A DNA stretch of 64,000 nucleotides from Silanimonas sp. Its GTDB lineage: Bacteria; Pseudomonadota; Gammaproteobacteria; Xanthomonadales; Xanthomonadaceae. This document shows positions 38,698 through 52,656 of the stretch, one piece after another. The first letter of the stretch is position 1. Every line of letters begins with the position of its first letter. Made by a program: the position numbers and the translations under genes. The stretch spans positions 1 through 64,000 of the forward strand of contig JAGXTI010000009.1 in NCBI GenBank assembly GCA_018334015.1, in the 5' to 3' direction. Under the pieces are notes generated by a model. That model was not told where the DNA came from. It ran no database searches and was given only the letters and a program-made list of their open reading frames with translations.

Positions 38698-40080
38698 ATG
38701 GCTGCTGTGGGATGCAAGCATGCGGGTTGCACACGGCCTTGGGGCCTGAGCGCCCTGCTGGCCGGTCTGCTGCTGGCGTCGCTGCCTGTTCAGGCGGTGC
38801 CGAGGCTCTGCCTCTCCGGTTCCAACACGGTCGGTGAGCGGCTGGCCCCGGCCCTCGTCAAGGCCTGGGCCGAACACCAGGGCTGGCGACTCGCCAACGA
38901 GTCGCGGCCCTCGCCGGAAGCCCGGCAGCTGGTCTTCGCTGGTCGGGCCACTGTGCAGGTCGAGGTGCTGGCGCAGGGCACCAGCAGCGGCTTTGCCGCG
39001 CTGCGCGACGGCCAATGCGACATCTGGATGGCTTCGCGCGCCGCCCGGCCCGCCGAAGTCCAAGCGGCGCTCGGCCTCGGCCGGCTCTACGAGCGCGGCC
39101 AGGAGCATGTGCTGGCCCTCGATGGTCTGGCGGTCATCGTCCACCCCGCCAACCCGGTGAACGCGCTGACCGTCGCTCAGGTCCGCGACCTGTTCGCCGG
39201 CCGCCTGCGTGACTGGTCGCAGGTCGGTGGTCGGCCGGGGCCGGTCAGCCTGCACGCCCGCGACGAGGCCTCCGGCACCTACGACACCTTCCGCAGTCTG
39301 GTGCTGGGCGAGACGAGGCTGTCGACCGCCACCTTGCGCTACGAATCGACCGATCGCCTGGCCGCCGCGGTCGCTGCCGATCCCCGGGCGATCGGCGTGG
39401 TCGGTCTGGCCGGGGTCGGCCAGGCGCGCGCCGTAGCGCTTTCCGACGAGGGCACGAGGCCGCTGCCACCGAGCAGTCTGGCGGTGGCCACCGAGGACTA
39501 CCTGCTGTCGCGCCGACTGCTGTTCTACACGCCGGCGCAGCCGCGTGCCGAGGTCAAGGCCTTCATCGATTTCGCACTTGGGCCCTCCGGCCAGACGGTG
39601 GTTCGCGAGAGCGGTTTTGTGCCGCAGGAGGTGGCCGCCTTCGCGGTGCCGCCGCCCACCCACCCGGAGAAGCGCGAGATCGTCGCTGGCGCCCGTCGGG
39701 TTGGTCTGAACTTCCGTTTTGGCGAGGGCATCGCCCTGCTCGACAACAAGGCGCTGGAGGATGTCGAACGGCTGGCGCAGTTCCTGCGTCGGCCCGAGCA
39801 GGCCGGGCAGGAAATCGTGCTGGTCGGTTTCGCCGACCGTTCCGAAATGTCGCCCTTCGCCGCCATCGCGCTCAGCAATGACCGTGTCGATCTGGTGGCC
39901 GACGCCCTGCGCCGCGAAGGCCTGCGCGTTGCCCGCCAGCGCGGGCTGGGTCAGATCGCGCCAGTGGCCAGCGATGCCACGCCGCAGGGCCGCGAGCGCA
40001 ACCGCCGGGTCGAGGTCTGGGTCCGCTCGGTGGCCGGTGCCGCCGCGCCGCGCGTCGGGCTCACTTCCGCAGGCGGTTGA
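38698..40080 (+). CDS. PstS-like substrate-binding domain fused to an OmpA-type peptidoglycan-binding domain
   Basis: A 460-residue exported protein. After the signal peptide (ending near LPVQA) comes a PBP domain (about residues 35-320) with LCLSGSNTVGERLAP and RDEASGTYDTFRSLVL, the two loops that bind oxyanions in PstS. An OmpA-like domain (about 340-445) follows, with FRFGEGIALLDNKALEDVERLAQFL, VLVGFADRS and the peptidoglycan-binding NDRVDLVADALR and RNRRVEVWV. This places a PstS-type fold at the cell wall, perhaps as a phosphate scavenger or sensor. GGAGG at 38686-38690 favours the ATG at 38698 over GTG 38695. Its 3' end overlaps the convergent enoyl-CoA isomerase gene by 20 bases. Confidence 0.85.
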   Translation: MAAVGCKHAGCTRPWGLSALLAGLLLASLPVQAVPRLCLSGSNTVGERLAPALVKAWAEHQGWRLANESRPSPEARQLVFAGRATVQVEVLAQGTSSGFAALRDGQCDIWMASRAARPAEVQAALGLGRLYERGQEHVLALDGLAVIVHPANPVNALTVAQVRDLFAGRLRDWSQVGGRPGPVSLHARDEASGTYDTFRSLVLGETRLSTATLRYESTDRLAAAVAADPRAIGVVGLAGVGQARAVALSDEGTRPLPPSSLAVATEDYLLSRRLLFYTPAQPRAEVKAFIDFALGPSGQTVVRESGFVPQEVAAFAVPPPTHPEKREIVAGARRVGLNFRFGEGIALLDNKALEDVERLAQFLRRPEQAGQEIVLVGFADRSEMSPFAAIALSNDRVDLVADALRREGLRVARQRGLGQIAPVASDATPQGRERNRRVEVWVRSVAGAAAPRVGLTSAGG

Positions 40081-40810
40081 CCAGCGCCTGTAGGGCGTCC
40101 TGCGTCGAGGCCGTGTACCAGCCGTCGATGAAGCCCTCGAGATCGGCCTCGCTGAAGCCGGCCAACGCGGCCTGCAGGTCGGCACGAGCGATCTGACGGG
40201 TGGTGAGCAGGGCCTGCCGCGGCAGCGGGGCCAGCGCGGCGAACCAGTGCAGGGCGCGGGCGACCACGTGCTCGGCGTCGGCCAGCTCATCGACCAGACC
40301 GATGGCCAGGGCCTGTTCCGATTCCAGCATGGCCCCGGTCACCATCAGCCGCTCGGCGCGGTGCGCACCAACCACCCGGCGCAGCAGGATCTGGATCGCT
40401 TCCGGCACCACCAGCCCGACCTGGGTCTCGTTGAGGCCGATGCGGAACGGCCCGCGCGCCATGATCCGGTAATCGCAGCACAGTGCCAGCACGCAGCCGC
40501 CGGCCGGACTGTGGCCACCGATGGCGGCCGCCACCGGAACCGGGCAATGTGCGATGGCGCGGGCGGCGGCGAAAAAACCGGCCCAGGCGGCGCTCAGACC
40601 GGCGCGGTCGAGACCCAGCAGGTGCGGCACGTCCAGCCCGCCGGAGAACACCTTGGGCCCGCCGGCCAGCACCACGCCGTCGGCACCGGTCAGCCCTGCG
40701 GGTGCAAAGGCTTCGGTCAGGGCCTGCAGCAGCTCCGGGTTCAGGGCGTTGACGGGTGGGCGGGCGAGGCGGATTTCGAGGATCCGGTCGTGGGCGATGC
40801 GTTCCAGCAT
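40061..40810 (-). CDS. Enoyl-CoA isomerase of the crotonase family (ECI1-like)
   Basis: A 249-residue crotonase-fold protein. The oxyanion-hole regions are KVFSGGLDVPHLL and GGHSPAGGCVLALCCDYRIM. Only one of the two hydratase glutamates is kept, in GLNETQVGL, which is the motif of mitochondrial delta3,delta2-enoyl-CoA isomerases. I therefore favour isomerase over hydratase activity, needed for unsaturated fatty acids. The start ATG at 40810 gives MLERIAHDRILEIRLARPPVNAL. It lies seven bases after the DUF4139 gene on the same strand. Confidence 0.82.
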   Translation of the reverse strand: MLERIAHDRILEIRLARPPVNALNPELLQALTEAFAPAGLTGADGVVLAGGPKVFSGGLDVPHLLGLDRAGLSAAWAGFFAAARAIAHCPVPVAAAIGGHSPAGGCVLALCCDYRIMARGPFRIGLNETQVGLVVPEAIQILLRRVVGAHRAERLMVTGAMLESEQALAIGLVDELADAEHVVARALHWFAALAPLPRQALLTTRQIARADLQAALAGFSEADLEGFIDGWYTASTQDALQALVNRLRK

Positions 40811-40817
40811 GGGCTTC

Positions 40818-42302
40818 TCAGTCGTTGGGTGTGGCGGCGGTCCAACGATAGCGCACGCTGTAGCGCAGTACCGTCTCGCCACCGGCGGGCACCCGGACCC
40901 GGGCTTCGATGCGCTGCGCGCCACGCTTCTCGAAGTGCTCGGCACCCTCCACCAGTTGCCAGTCGGTCCAGCGCGGCAGGCGGTCGCCCAAGTGGACCAG
41001 GGCGTCCTTGTTCTTGCCGTTGCGCAGGGTCCATTCGACGGTCTCGAGCATCGTGCTGCGGGCCGGGTCGAGCTGGAAATCGAGGGTTCTGCGTTCGGCG
41101 CTGACATCGAAAGCCCCGCCCAGGTCGAGGTCGAGTTCGCGGCCTGCCGCCGTGTGGCCGAGCTCGGCTTCGCCGAGGAACTCGCCAGCGTCGAAGGCGC
41201 GCAGGCGGCCGGCGGGCAGGGGCATGCCGAGCCCGGCGCGAGGATCGTTGCGGAAGACCAGCCGTGAGCGCACCGGCACCTCGCCGTCGGCACCGATTTC
41301 GCGATGCAGCATCGGTGTGTCGGGCATCCAGTCGGGACCGGGGCGTTCGGCCACCAGCCGGCGCTCGCAGGGGATCGGGCGAACCGCGGCGATCAAGGGC
41401 AGGCGTTGCAGGCTGCCGTTCGGCAGATCGTGGGTGCCGGGGAGGGTGTAGCGATGGCCCTCGCCGGAAGCCACGACCGCGGGCATGGCCTCGGCGCTCA
41501 TCCGACCCACCGCCATCGCTTCGGCCAGCACGGGCAGCCGGCTGTCGGATCGCGTCATCTGCTCGATACGACGGTTGGCATCGCCGGCGATCAGGTCCAG
41601 GGCGACCGCATTGAAATCGATGCCCGAGCGGTTCACCACCATCGCATGGCCGGTGAGGCTCATCCGGCAGTCGTTGCCGCCGCCCTGCAGGCTGGCGCGG
41701 TACTCGGCGCGCCAGGCAAGCCCGGCCGTCGCGTAGTCGAGCCGTGCATCACGCTCGATGCCGCCGGTGTCGAGCCGGAAGCGCAGGGTCGGACGGAGCA
41801 CCAGAGACTCTGGCATCCGCGCCAGGCTGAAGCTGCTGTAGGTCGACAGCACACGCAGGCGGCCGTCGGCTTCGCGCAGGCTCAGGCCGTTGCCGACCGC
41901 GACCAGCACACCGGTGTGTTCGCGCAGGCCGGACATCAGGTTCTGCTCGACGCTGATGGTCTGGCCGATCGCGTTTTGCAGCAGCTGGGCATGGTCGGCG
42001 GTGCTGAAGTCGTAGCGCTGGCTCTGCACGAGCACGCCCTCACCCTGCAGTTGCACGGTGGAGGGGTCGATCACCAGCGGCAGATCGTCGATCGACCATT
42101 CGCCGTGGCTGACCCGCACCGGACGCTGCACGAAGGCATGGCCGGCTTGCGCGGTGCCGCTGCGCGACTGGCCAAGAGCTTCGAAACCACCGCTGTGGAT
42201 GGCGAGGCGCTGGGGCGTGGCGGCAGCGCTCAGTGCGGCCGTTGGCGCGCCGAGAGCGAAGGCGAGGGCGGTGGCGAGAAGGCGGGCGTGGCGCGGGTTC
42301 AT
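40818..42302 (-). CDS. Exported DUF4139 family protein
   Basis: A 494-residue protein with a signal peptide (ATALAFALGAPTAALSA). The centre and C terminus belong to the DUF4139 family: WRAEYRASLQGG, LTGHAMVVNRSGIDFNAVALDLIAGD and a C-terminal TLDFQLDPARSTMLETVEWTLRNGKNKDALVHLGD with RYSVRYRW. Function unknown; beta-rich and periplasmic by prediction. GGAG precedes the ATG at 42302. It sits between the thioesterase gene (50 bp upstream) and the isomerase gene, probably in one transcript starting at uvrA or later. Confidence 0.8.
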   Translation of the reverse strand: MNPRHARLLATALAFALGAPTAALSAAATPQRLAIHSGGFEALGQSRSGTAQAGHAFVQRPVRVSHGEWSIDDLPLVIDPSTVQLQGEGVLVQSQRYDFSTADHAQLLQNAIGQTISVEQNLMSGLREHTGVLVAVGNGLSLREADGRLRVLSTYSSFSLARMPESLVLRPTLRFRLDTGGIERDARLDYATAGLAWRAEYRASLQGGGNDCRMSLTGHAMVVNRSGIDFNAVALDLIAGDANRRIEQMTRSDSRLPVLAEAMAVGRMSAEAMPAVVASGEGHRYTLPGTHDLPNGSLQRLPLIAAVRPIPCERRLVAERPGPDWMPDTPMLHREIGADGEVPVRSRLVFRNDPRAGLGMPLPAGRLRAFDAGEFLGEAELGHTAAGRELDLDLGGAFDVSAERRTLDFQLDPARSTMLETVEWTLRNGKNKDALVHLGDRLPRWTDWQLVEGAEHFEKRGAQRIEARVRVPAGGETVLRYSVRYRWTAATPND

Positions 42303-42352
42303 GGGGATCTCCGACGTGGGTGAGGACGCGCTGGCGGCCGCTCGGAGGGCAC

Positions 42353-42753
42353 TCAGGCCGTGTTGACGGTACAGGCCTCGCGGATCCTTGGCGGCAGCGG
42401 GATCGATACCCCGTGGCCGTCCACCCAGACCATCACGGTGTGCCCGTCGGCATAGCCCAGGCCCGCGCGGTTCGCGCTCTCGATGCGGTGACCGAGGCCC
42501 AGGCTTTTGCCGCCGATTTTCTCGACCTGCAGGGTGATCTTGAGGCGTTCCGGCCAGGCGATCGGGCGGCGGTAGTTCATGGTGGCCGCCGCCAGAATCG
42601 GAGCGCCATCGATGGCCGCCCAGTCGCTTACGAGGCTGTGGAACCAAGCCACCCGGGCCTCCTCGATGTAGCGCAGGTAGCTGGCGTTGTTGACGTGCCC
42701 GAAGGCGTCCATATCGCCCCAGCGCACGTCCATGGCGATTTCGAACAGGGTGC

Positions 42754-42757
<4 letters not shown>
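42353..42757 (-). CDS. Acyl-CoA thioesterase, 4-hydroxybenzoyl-CoA thioesterase (hotdog) family
   Basis: A 134-residue hotdog-fold protein with the catalytic motif [24 protein letters not shown], in which the Asp and the His-Val-Asn-Asn turn are conserved. It hydrolyses acyl-CoA thioesters. YbgC-like membrane-associated or fatty acyl substrates are possible, but not decidable here. The ATG overlaps the uvrA stop (ATGA). Confidence 0.88.
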
Positions 42758-45624
<2,867 letters not shown>

Positions 45625-45739
45625 GGGCCGGGCAGGCTCGGAGGTAATCGCGCAGTCTAGCCCGTCGGCGTGGGCAGCCCGTGACCTTCCCGCCCCTGAA
45701 TGCCTGTTCCGCAGGGCAGGGGGCGGACGCTGGGGCGGC

Positions 45740-45769
45740 TTGCGCCGCTGCCCTGCGGGGGCGCATAAT
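45740..45769 (+). promoter_or_regulatory. Candidate promoter of rplU-rpmA
   Basis: TTGCGC (45740-45745) and CATAAT (45764-45769) with an 18-base spacer. The transcript would have a leader of about 105 bases before rplU. Confidence 0.45.
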
Positions 45770-45881
45770 CGGCAGCTCTCTGTGCTCCGCCCGGTCTTTG
45801 CCGGATCCGGTGCGCGGAGGCGGTCGGCGGTTCATGCGCCGGCCCACCCCCAAGAAGAACTACACAAGAGGAATCGCAGCA

Positions 45882-46193
45882 ATGTACGCAGTGGTCGTCA
45901 CCGGCGGTAAGCAGTACCGCGTGATGCAGGGCGAAACCCTCCGCGTCGAGCTCATCGACGCCGAGCCGGGCGCCAGTATCGAAATCAAGGACGTGCTCCT
46001 GGTCGGCGACGGTGAGAAAATCACCGTTGGCACGCCCCAGGTCGCGGGCGCCAAAGTCACCGCGACCGTCAAGGGTCACGGCCGGCTGGAGAAGGTCCGC
46101 ATCGTCAAGTTCCGCCGCCGCAAGCACCATCGCAAGCAGATGGGCCACCGGCAGCATTACACCGAACTCGAGATCACCGGCATTTCGGCCTGA
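45882..46193 (+). CDS. rplU: 50S ribosomal protein L21
   Basis: A 103-residue large-subunit protein. The start [14 protein letters not shown] and the signature [23 protein letters not shown] are typical. GAGGAA lies ahead of the ATG. The frame extends upstream to 45681, but those residues do not belong to L21. It is followed by rpmA after 26 bases, the usual order. Confidence 0.98.
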   Translation: MYAVVVTGGKQYRVMQGETLRVELIDAEPGASIEIKDVLLVGDGEKITVGTPQVAGAKVTATVKGHGRLEKVRIVKFRRRKHHRKQMGHRQHYTELEITGISA

Positions 46194-46219
46194 TCCGACC
46201 GTCTTAAGGAGAACACGTC

Positions 46220-46480
46220 ATGGCAAGTAAAAAGGGCGTTGGCTCGACCCGTAACGGCCGCGATTCCAACCCGAAGTACCTCGGTGTGAAGATCTTCGGT
46301 GGCCAGGCCGTCGAAGCCGGCAACATCATCGTCCGCCAGCGCGGCACCGAGTTCCATCCGGGTGCCGGCGTCGGCATCGGCCGCGACCATACGCTGTACG
46401 CGCTGGTCGATGGCAAGGTCGATTTCGCGGTGAAAGGCGCCAACAAGCGCCGCACCGTGAGCGTGGTCGGCGCCGAGTAA
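46220..46480 (+). CDS. rpmA: 50S ribosomal protein L27
   Basis: An 86-residue protein whose N terminus reaches the peptidyl-transferase centre. It reads [24 protein letters not shown], then [15 protein letters not shown]. The N-terminal cleavable extension of Firmicutes is absent, as expected for a proteobacterium. AAGGAG lies at 46206-46211. A strong terminator follows 50 bases after the stop. Confidence 0.98.
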   Translation: MASKKGVGSTRNGRDSNPKYLGVKIFGGQAVEAGNIIVRQRGTEFHPGAGVGIGRDHTLYALVDGKVDFAVKGANKRRTVSVVGAE

Positions 46481-47674
<1,194 letters not shown>

Positions 47675-47683
47675 GGCCACGCC

Positions 47684-48550
47684 GTGGAGTTCAAGGACTA
47701 CTACGCAGTGCTTGGGGTCGAGTCCGGTGCTGGCGAGGCCGAGATCAAACAGGCCTTCCGGCGGCTGGCCCGCAAGTACCATCCCGATGTCAGCAAAGCC
47801 CGTGATGCCGAAGACCGCTTCAAGGCGGTCAACGAGGCCTACGAAGTGCTGCGTGATCCGCAGCGGCGTGCCGAGTACGACGGCCTGCGCGCCGGCGGCC
47901 ATCGGCCGGGTTCACCGTTCCGCCCGCCACCGGGCTACGCCGGCGCTGGCCCGGGCGATGCGGTGGACGGCCATCCCGGATTCAGCGACTTTTTCGAGGC
48001 CTTTTTCGGCAGCAAGGCGAGGCAGCAACGCTCGGCGCGGTCCGGTAATAAACCGAAGCCACCGCGCGGCGACCAGCGTTTGCCGCTGGTGCTGCCGCTG
48101 GAGCGGGTCCACGCCGGCGGCGTGCAGCGGGTCGAGATCGACGGTCGCGCCTTCGAGGTCAAGGTGCCGGCTGGTATCCGCCCCGGTCAGGCGATCCGGC
48201 TTCCTGGCAAGGCGGCGGGTGGCGGCGACCTGCTGCTCGACGTCGACTACGCGCCGCACCCGCAGTTCGAGGTGGACGGCCGCAACGTGCTGCATGTGCT
48301 GCCCCTGGCGCCCTGGGACGCCGTGCTCGGCACCACGGTGGCGGTGCCCACCCTCGGCGGGCCGGTGGAGCTTAAGATCCCGAAAGATTCCGATGCCGGG
48401 CGCAAGCTGCGCCTGAAGGGACGCGGCCTGCCGGGGGAGCCGCCGGGGGATCAGATCGTCGAGATCGAAATCACTGCGCCGCGCCCCGAGAACGAGGCGC
48501 AGCGCGCACTCTACCGGCAGATGGCGCTGGCCTTCGGCGGCCTGACCTGA
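47684..48550 (+). CDS. DnaJ-family co-chaperone (CbpA-like)
   Basis: A 288-residue J-domain protein: J domain at residues 1-70 with the HPD motif (KYHPDVSKA), a Gly/Phe-rich linker (FSDFFEAFFGS), then a DnaJ C-terminal substrate-binding domain. There is no zinc-finger domain, so it is of the CbpA type that stimulates DnaK. GTG start nine bases after obgE, probably co-transcribed. It is convergent with pilH, with six bases between stops. Confidence 0.92.
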   Translation: MEFKDYYAVLGVESGAGEAEIKQAFRRLARKYHPDVSKARDAEDRFKAVNEAYEVLRDPQRRAEYDGLRAGGHRPGSPFRPPPGYAGAGPGDAVDGHPGFSDFFEAFFGSKARQQRSARSGNKPKPPRGDQRLPLVLPLERVHAGGVQRVEIDGRAFEVKVPAGIRPGQAIRLPGKAAGGGDLLLDVDYAPHPQFEVDGRNVLHVLPLAPWDAVLGTTVAVPTLGGPVELKIPKDSDAGRKLRLKGRGLPGEPPGDQIVEIEITAPRPENEAQRALYRQMALAFGGLT

Positions 48551-48556
48551 GCGGCC

Positions 48557-48922
48557 TCAGCCGCCCAGCGCGCTGCGGATCGCCTCGCCCAGCTGGGTCT
48601 CGGTGAAGGGCTTGGTGATGTAGGCCTTGGCCCCCTGACGCATGCCCCAGACCTTGTCGGTTTCCTGGTCCTTGGTGGTGACCAGGATGATCGGAATGTG
48701 GCCGGTGTCGGGGTCCTTGGCGATGGCGCGGGTGGCCTGGAAACCGTTGAGGTTTGGCATGACCACGTCCATCAGGATCAGGTCGGGTTTTTGTGACTTG
48801 GCCGCCTCGACGCCACCGGCACCGTCCTCGGCGGTGATGGCTTCGTGGCCGAGCTTTTCGACGATGCGCTTCATGCTGAGCAGCTGCGAGGGCGAGTCGT
48901 CGACGATGAGGATGCGTGCCAT
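48557..48922 (-). CDS. pilH: PilH-like response regulator for twitching motility
   Basis: A 121-residue stand-alone receiver. It begins MARILIVDDSPSQLLSMKRIVEKLGH. The phosphoacceptor Asp is in LILMDVVMPNLNGFQATRAI, and VTTKDQETDKVWGMRQGAKAYITKPF is the signature stretch of PilH. PilH modulates the Chp/Pil chemosensory system that controls type IV pilus retraction. No other pil or chp gene is adjacent. Assignment to PilH rather than PilG rests on the QETDKVWGMRQGA segment. Confidence 0.85.
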   Translation of the reverse strand: MARILIVDDSPSQLLSMKRIVEKLGHEAITAEDGAGGVEAAKSQKPDLILMDVVMPNLNGFQATRAIAKDPDTGHIPIILVTTKDQETDKVWGMRQGAKAYITKPFTETQLGEAIRSALGG

Positions 48923-48994
48923 GGGGCTCTCCGGGGAATCGTCACGGATTGTAAGCGCGGTTCAGGTCGCGTGGGCAAGACCGCCGTCACGCTG

Positions 48995-49020
48995 TCCGCA
49001 GGCCGCGCGTCGGCAGGCGC
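48995..49020. repeat. Block A, copy 1
   Basis: This 26-bp sequence differs from copies 2 and 3 at one base. It stands about 64 bp before block B copy 1. Confidence 0.8.
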
Positions 49021-49083
49021 GGGGGCATGGCCCTGTTCCGTGCTCCAGCAGGTCGGGACACGCCCGGAGCAGCACTTCCGCCG

Positions 49084-49281
49084 CGACAGGCCGGGGGCCG
49101 GCGGCCGACTCGGGCCGGTAGCGGTGTGGCAAGAAACCCGACGGGCCGACCGAAGGGCGCATCCTTGACGCCCTCGGTCGGTGCGCCCGTCCGGGGCGCA
49201 CCCTGCGGGCCTAGCGTCTGATCATTGGGCCGGCCCTCGAATTCCGCCGCAAGCTCCCCAGCCTGCCTGGCGGGGTGCTTC
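49084..49281. repeat. Block B, copy 1 (about 198 bp, two strong hairpins)
   Basis: Roughly 90 % identical to 49593-49790 and of equal length. It contains two adjacent stem-loops: 49147-49159 with 49169-49180 (12 pairs, one bulged A), and 49180-49188 with 49194-49202 (9 pairs). The stems are conserved in the second copy. Confidence 0.85.
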
Positions 49282-49450
49282 GCGGCTGTGGCGGTCATGA
49301 AGTGAGCAGCACGATCTTGGCTTCGCTTCGCATCCTTCGTTGGATCTCATCCTGCGGCCGATGCCCGTCAGCGAGCGCCGCGCCAGCGCGGCCTGACGGA
49401 CAGCGAAGCGAGCCAAGGAGGGCGAGCGGCGGCGAATGCGTAGCAGGACA

Positions 49451-49495
49451 CGGAGCCTGAGCCGTCGCGTCCGCAGGTCGCGCGTCGGCAGGCGC
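49451..49495. repeat. Block A, copy 2 (extended, 45 bp)
   Basis: Identical over 45 bp to 49823-49867. Its last 26 bp correspond to block A copy 1. Confidence 0.85.
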
Positions 49496-49592
49496 CAAGC
49501 GTGCTGGGGCGTCTCGTTTCGACAGACTGCGCCCCGCCCGGAGCTGCACCCACACCGCAGCAGGCCGTGAGCCCAGAACTGCAACCCCGCCA

Positions 49593-49790
49593 CGACAGGC
49601 CGGGGGCCCTGCGGCGGACTCGGGCCGGCTGCTGTGCGGCAAGCAACCCGACGGGCCGACCGAAGGGCGCATCCTTGGCGCCCTCGGTCGGTGCGCCCAT
49701 CCGGGGCGCACCCTGCGGGCCTGGCGTCTGATCACCGGGCCGGCCCTCGAAATCCGCCGCCGGCCCCCAGCCTGCTTGGCGGGGTGCTTC
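49593..49790. repeat. Block B, copy 2 (about 198 bp, two strong hairpins)
   Basis: Partner of 49084-49281. The two hairpins recur at 49657-49669/49679-49690 and 49690-49698/49704-49712, 510 bp further along. Confidence 0.85.
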
Positions 49791-49822
49791 ACGCTTGCGC
49801 CGATAATGGAGTGAGCAGCACG

Positions 49823-49867
49823 CGGAGCCTGAGCCGTCGCGTCCGCAGGTCGCGCGTCGGCAGGCGC
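49823..49867. repeat. Block A, copy 3 (extended, 45 bp)
   Basis: Identical to 49451-49495. So block A both precedes and follows block B copy 2, as if an A-B unit of about 375-480 bp had been duplicated in tandem. Confidence 0.85.
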
Positions 49868-49948
49868 GAGGGGGCCTCTGACGGCCATTTCGGAGCCGAC
49901 ACCCCGGATCATGAAAGGGCTTAACGCAGATGTTCCACGACTTTCACG

Positions 49949-50938
49949 TTAAAGCCGCACAAGGGTCCGGCCGCGCGAATGGCCGGCCAGCATTCCGGCG
50001 AACACCGCGGACAAGCCCTCGAGATCGACCTCGCGAGTGACGATGGCCTCCAGACCGGCGGGCTTCCAGTCCGCGGATAGGCGGCGCCAGACCTCATCGC
50101 GCAGGTCGCGGGCGGTGCCGGCCGAGGCCACGCCCAGCAGCGACACGCCGCGGATGATGAAGGGCATCACCGTGGTGGCCAGATCGTGGGTCGCCGCCAG
50201 CCCGGCGGTGGCCACGTTGCCGTAGGGCACGGTGTGGGCGAGCAGGGCGTGCAGCATCGGCCCACCGACGTTGTCGAGGCCGCCGCTAAAGCGGGCGGTG
50301 TCCATCGGACGTGCCGTCGAGAGGGCCTCGCGGCCCAGCACCTCGGCCGCACCCAGCGAGCGCAGCCAATCGGCCTGGTCGGCCTTACCGCTGATGGCGT
50401 GCACGGTGTAGCCGGCCTTGGCGAAGATCGCGATGGCGAGGCTGCCGACACCGCCGGTGGCGCCGGTGACGGCAAGCGGGCCGAGTCCGGGGCTCTGGCG
50501 GTTGTCCTGCATGCGCAGCAGCGCCAAGCCGGCGGTGAAGCCGGCGGTGCCGAGGATCATGCTCTCGCGCAAGCTCAGCCCGGCCGGCAGCGGAATCGCC
50601 CACTGCGCTTCGAGCCGCGCGTAGGCCGCGTAGCCGCCGTCGCGGGTCTCGGAGAGCCCGCAGCCGGTGCAGAGCACCGCATCGCCTTCCCGGAAGGCCG
50701 GGTCACGGCTCTGCACCACGTGGCCGGCCACATCGATGCCGCCCACCAGCGGCGAGCGCCGCAGGATCTTGCCCTCGCCGGTGCCGGCCAGCGCATCCTT
50801 GTAGTTCACCGAGGAGTACGCCGCCCGGATGACGATCTCGCCGGGCGAGAGCGCATCGAGCGACAGCGCTTCGATGCCGGCGCGATGGCCGGCAGCCTCG
50901 CTGTGGATGCGGAAGGCGGGGAAGCTCGCGGGGATCAT
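49949..50938 (-). CDS. YhdH/AcuI-type quinone oxidoreductase (probable acryloyl-CoA reductase)
   Basis: A 329-residue medium-chain dehydrogenase/reductase without the catalytic zinc ligands. It has the family stretch SSVNYKDALAGTGEGKILRR, the cofactor-binding AVTGATGGVGSLAIAIFAKAGY, and DNVGGPMLHALLAHTVPYGNVATAGLA. YhdH/AcuI enzymes reduce acryloyl-CoA with NADPH and protect against this electrophile. The ATG overlaps the stop of the Pmp3 gene by one base (TGATG). Placed at the end of the sucAB-lpd transcript, but probably not part of that complex. Confidence 0.87.
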   Translation of the reverse strand: MIPASFPAFRIHSEAAGHRAGIEALSLDALSPGEIVIRAAYSSVNYKDALAGTGEGKILRRSPLVGGIDVAGHVVQSRDPAFREGDAVLCTGCGLSETRDGGYAAYARLEAQWAIPLPAGLSLRESMILGTAGFTAGLALLRMQDNRQSPGLGPLAVTGATGGVGSLAIAIFAKAGYTVHAISGKADQADWLRSLGAAEVLGREALSTARPMDTARFSGGLDNVGGPMLHALLAHTVPYGNVATAGLAATHDLATTVMPFIIRGVSLLGVASAGTARDLRDEVWRRLSADWKPAGLEAIVTREVDLEGLSAVFAGMLAGHSRGRTLVRL

Positions 50939-51135
50939 CAGCGTTTGATCTCGCCCAGAGCGGCTTTGATCTTCTGGTCAGTGGTGTACTGGCTCACGGC
51001 ATAAGCCGCCCAGATGGCGGCGGGTACCCAACCGATCAGGGTGATCTGCAAAAACAGGCAGACGAAACCGGCGACCGGTCGACCAATGGTGAAAAAAGCC
51101 AGAAACGGCAGGAGGATGGCAAGCAGGAGGCGCAT
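50938..51135 (-). CDS. YqaE/Pmp3-family small membrane protein
   Basis: A 65-residue proteolipid with two membrane helices (about residues 3-21 and 26-47) and the family pattern ILLPFLAFFTIGRPVAGFVCLFLQ, then IWAAYAVSQY. Pmp3 proteins affect membrane potential and salt or stress tolerance in yeast and plants; the bacterial role is unclear. It starts one base after the lpdA stop and overlaps the acuI start, so all three are probably one transcript. Confidence 0.88.
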   Translation of the reverse strand: MRLLLAILLPFLAFFTIGRPVAGFVCLFLQITLIGWVPAAIWAAYAVSQYTTDQKIKAALGEIKR

Positions 51136-51136
51136 T

Positions 51137-52561
<1,425 letters not shown>

Positions 52562-52656
52562 GCGGAGAGCCTCAGGGGCAGGAAAGGGTGGAGAGGAAAG
52601 AGGAGGGAGTGGGGCGCGCGAGGAGTCTGACTCTTTACTCCCCACTCGTTTCTCCG

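Larger units (their letters stand above)
48950..49948. other. Gene-free kilobase built from duplicated hairpin-rich blocks
   Basis: Between pilH and the acuI gene there is about 1 kb with open frames in several phases but none with a plausible start, ribosome site or recognisable domain. It is a mosaic of blocks present two or three times (listed separately), with simpler GC-rich sequence and a divergent 170-bp segment (49312-49450) between them. No transposase, terminal repeat or target-site duplication was seen. At its right end GGCTTAACG and CGTTAAAGCC (49918-49956) form an imperfect inverted repeat over the acuI stop. Confidence 0.7.

Noticed and set aside
48987-49912. Several 60-205 codon open frames in the repeat region as genes
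   Set aside because: They have no ribosome sites and Arg/Pro/Ala-rich low-complexity products, and exist in several overlapping frames of the same duplicated blocks.
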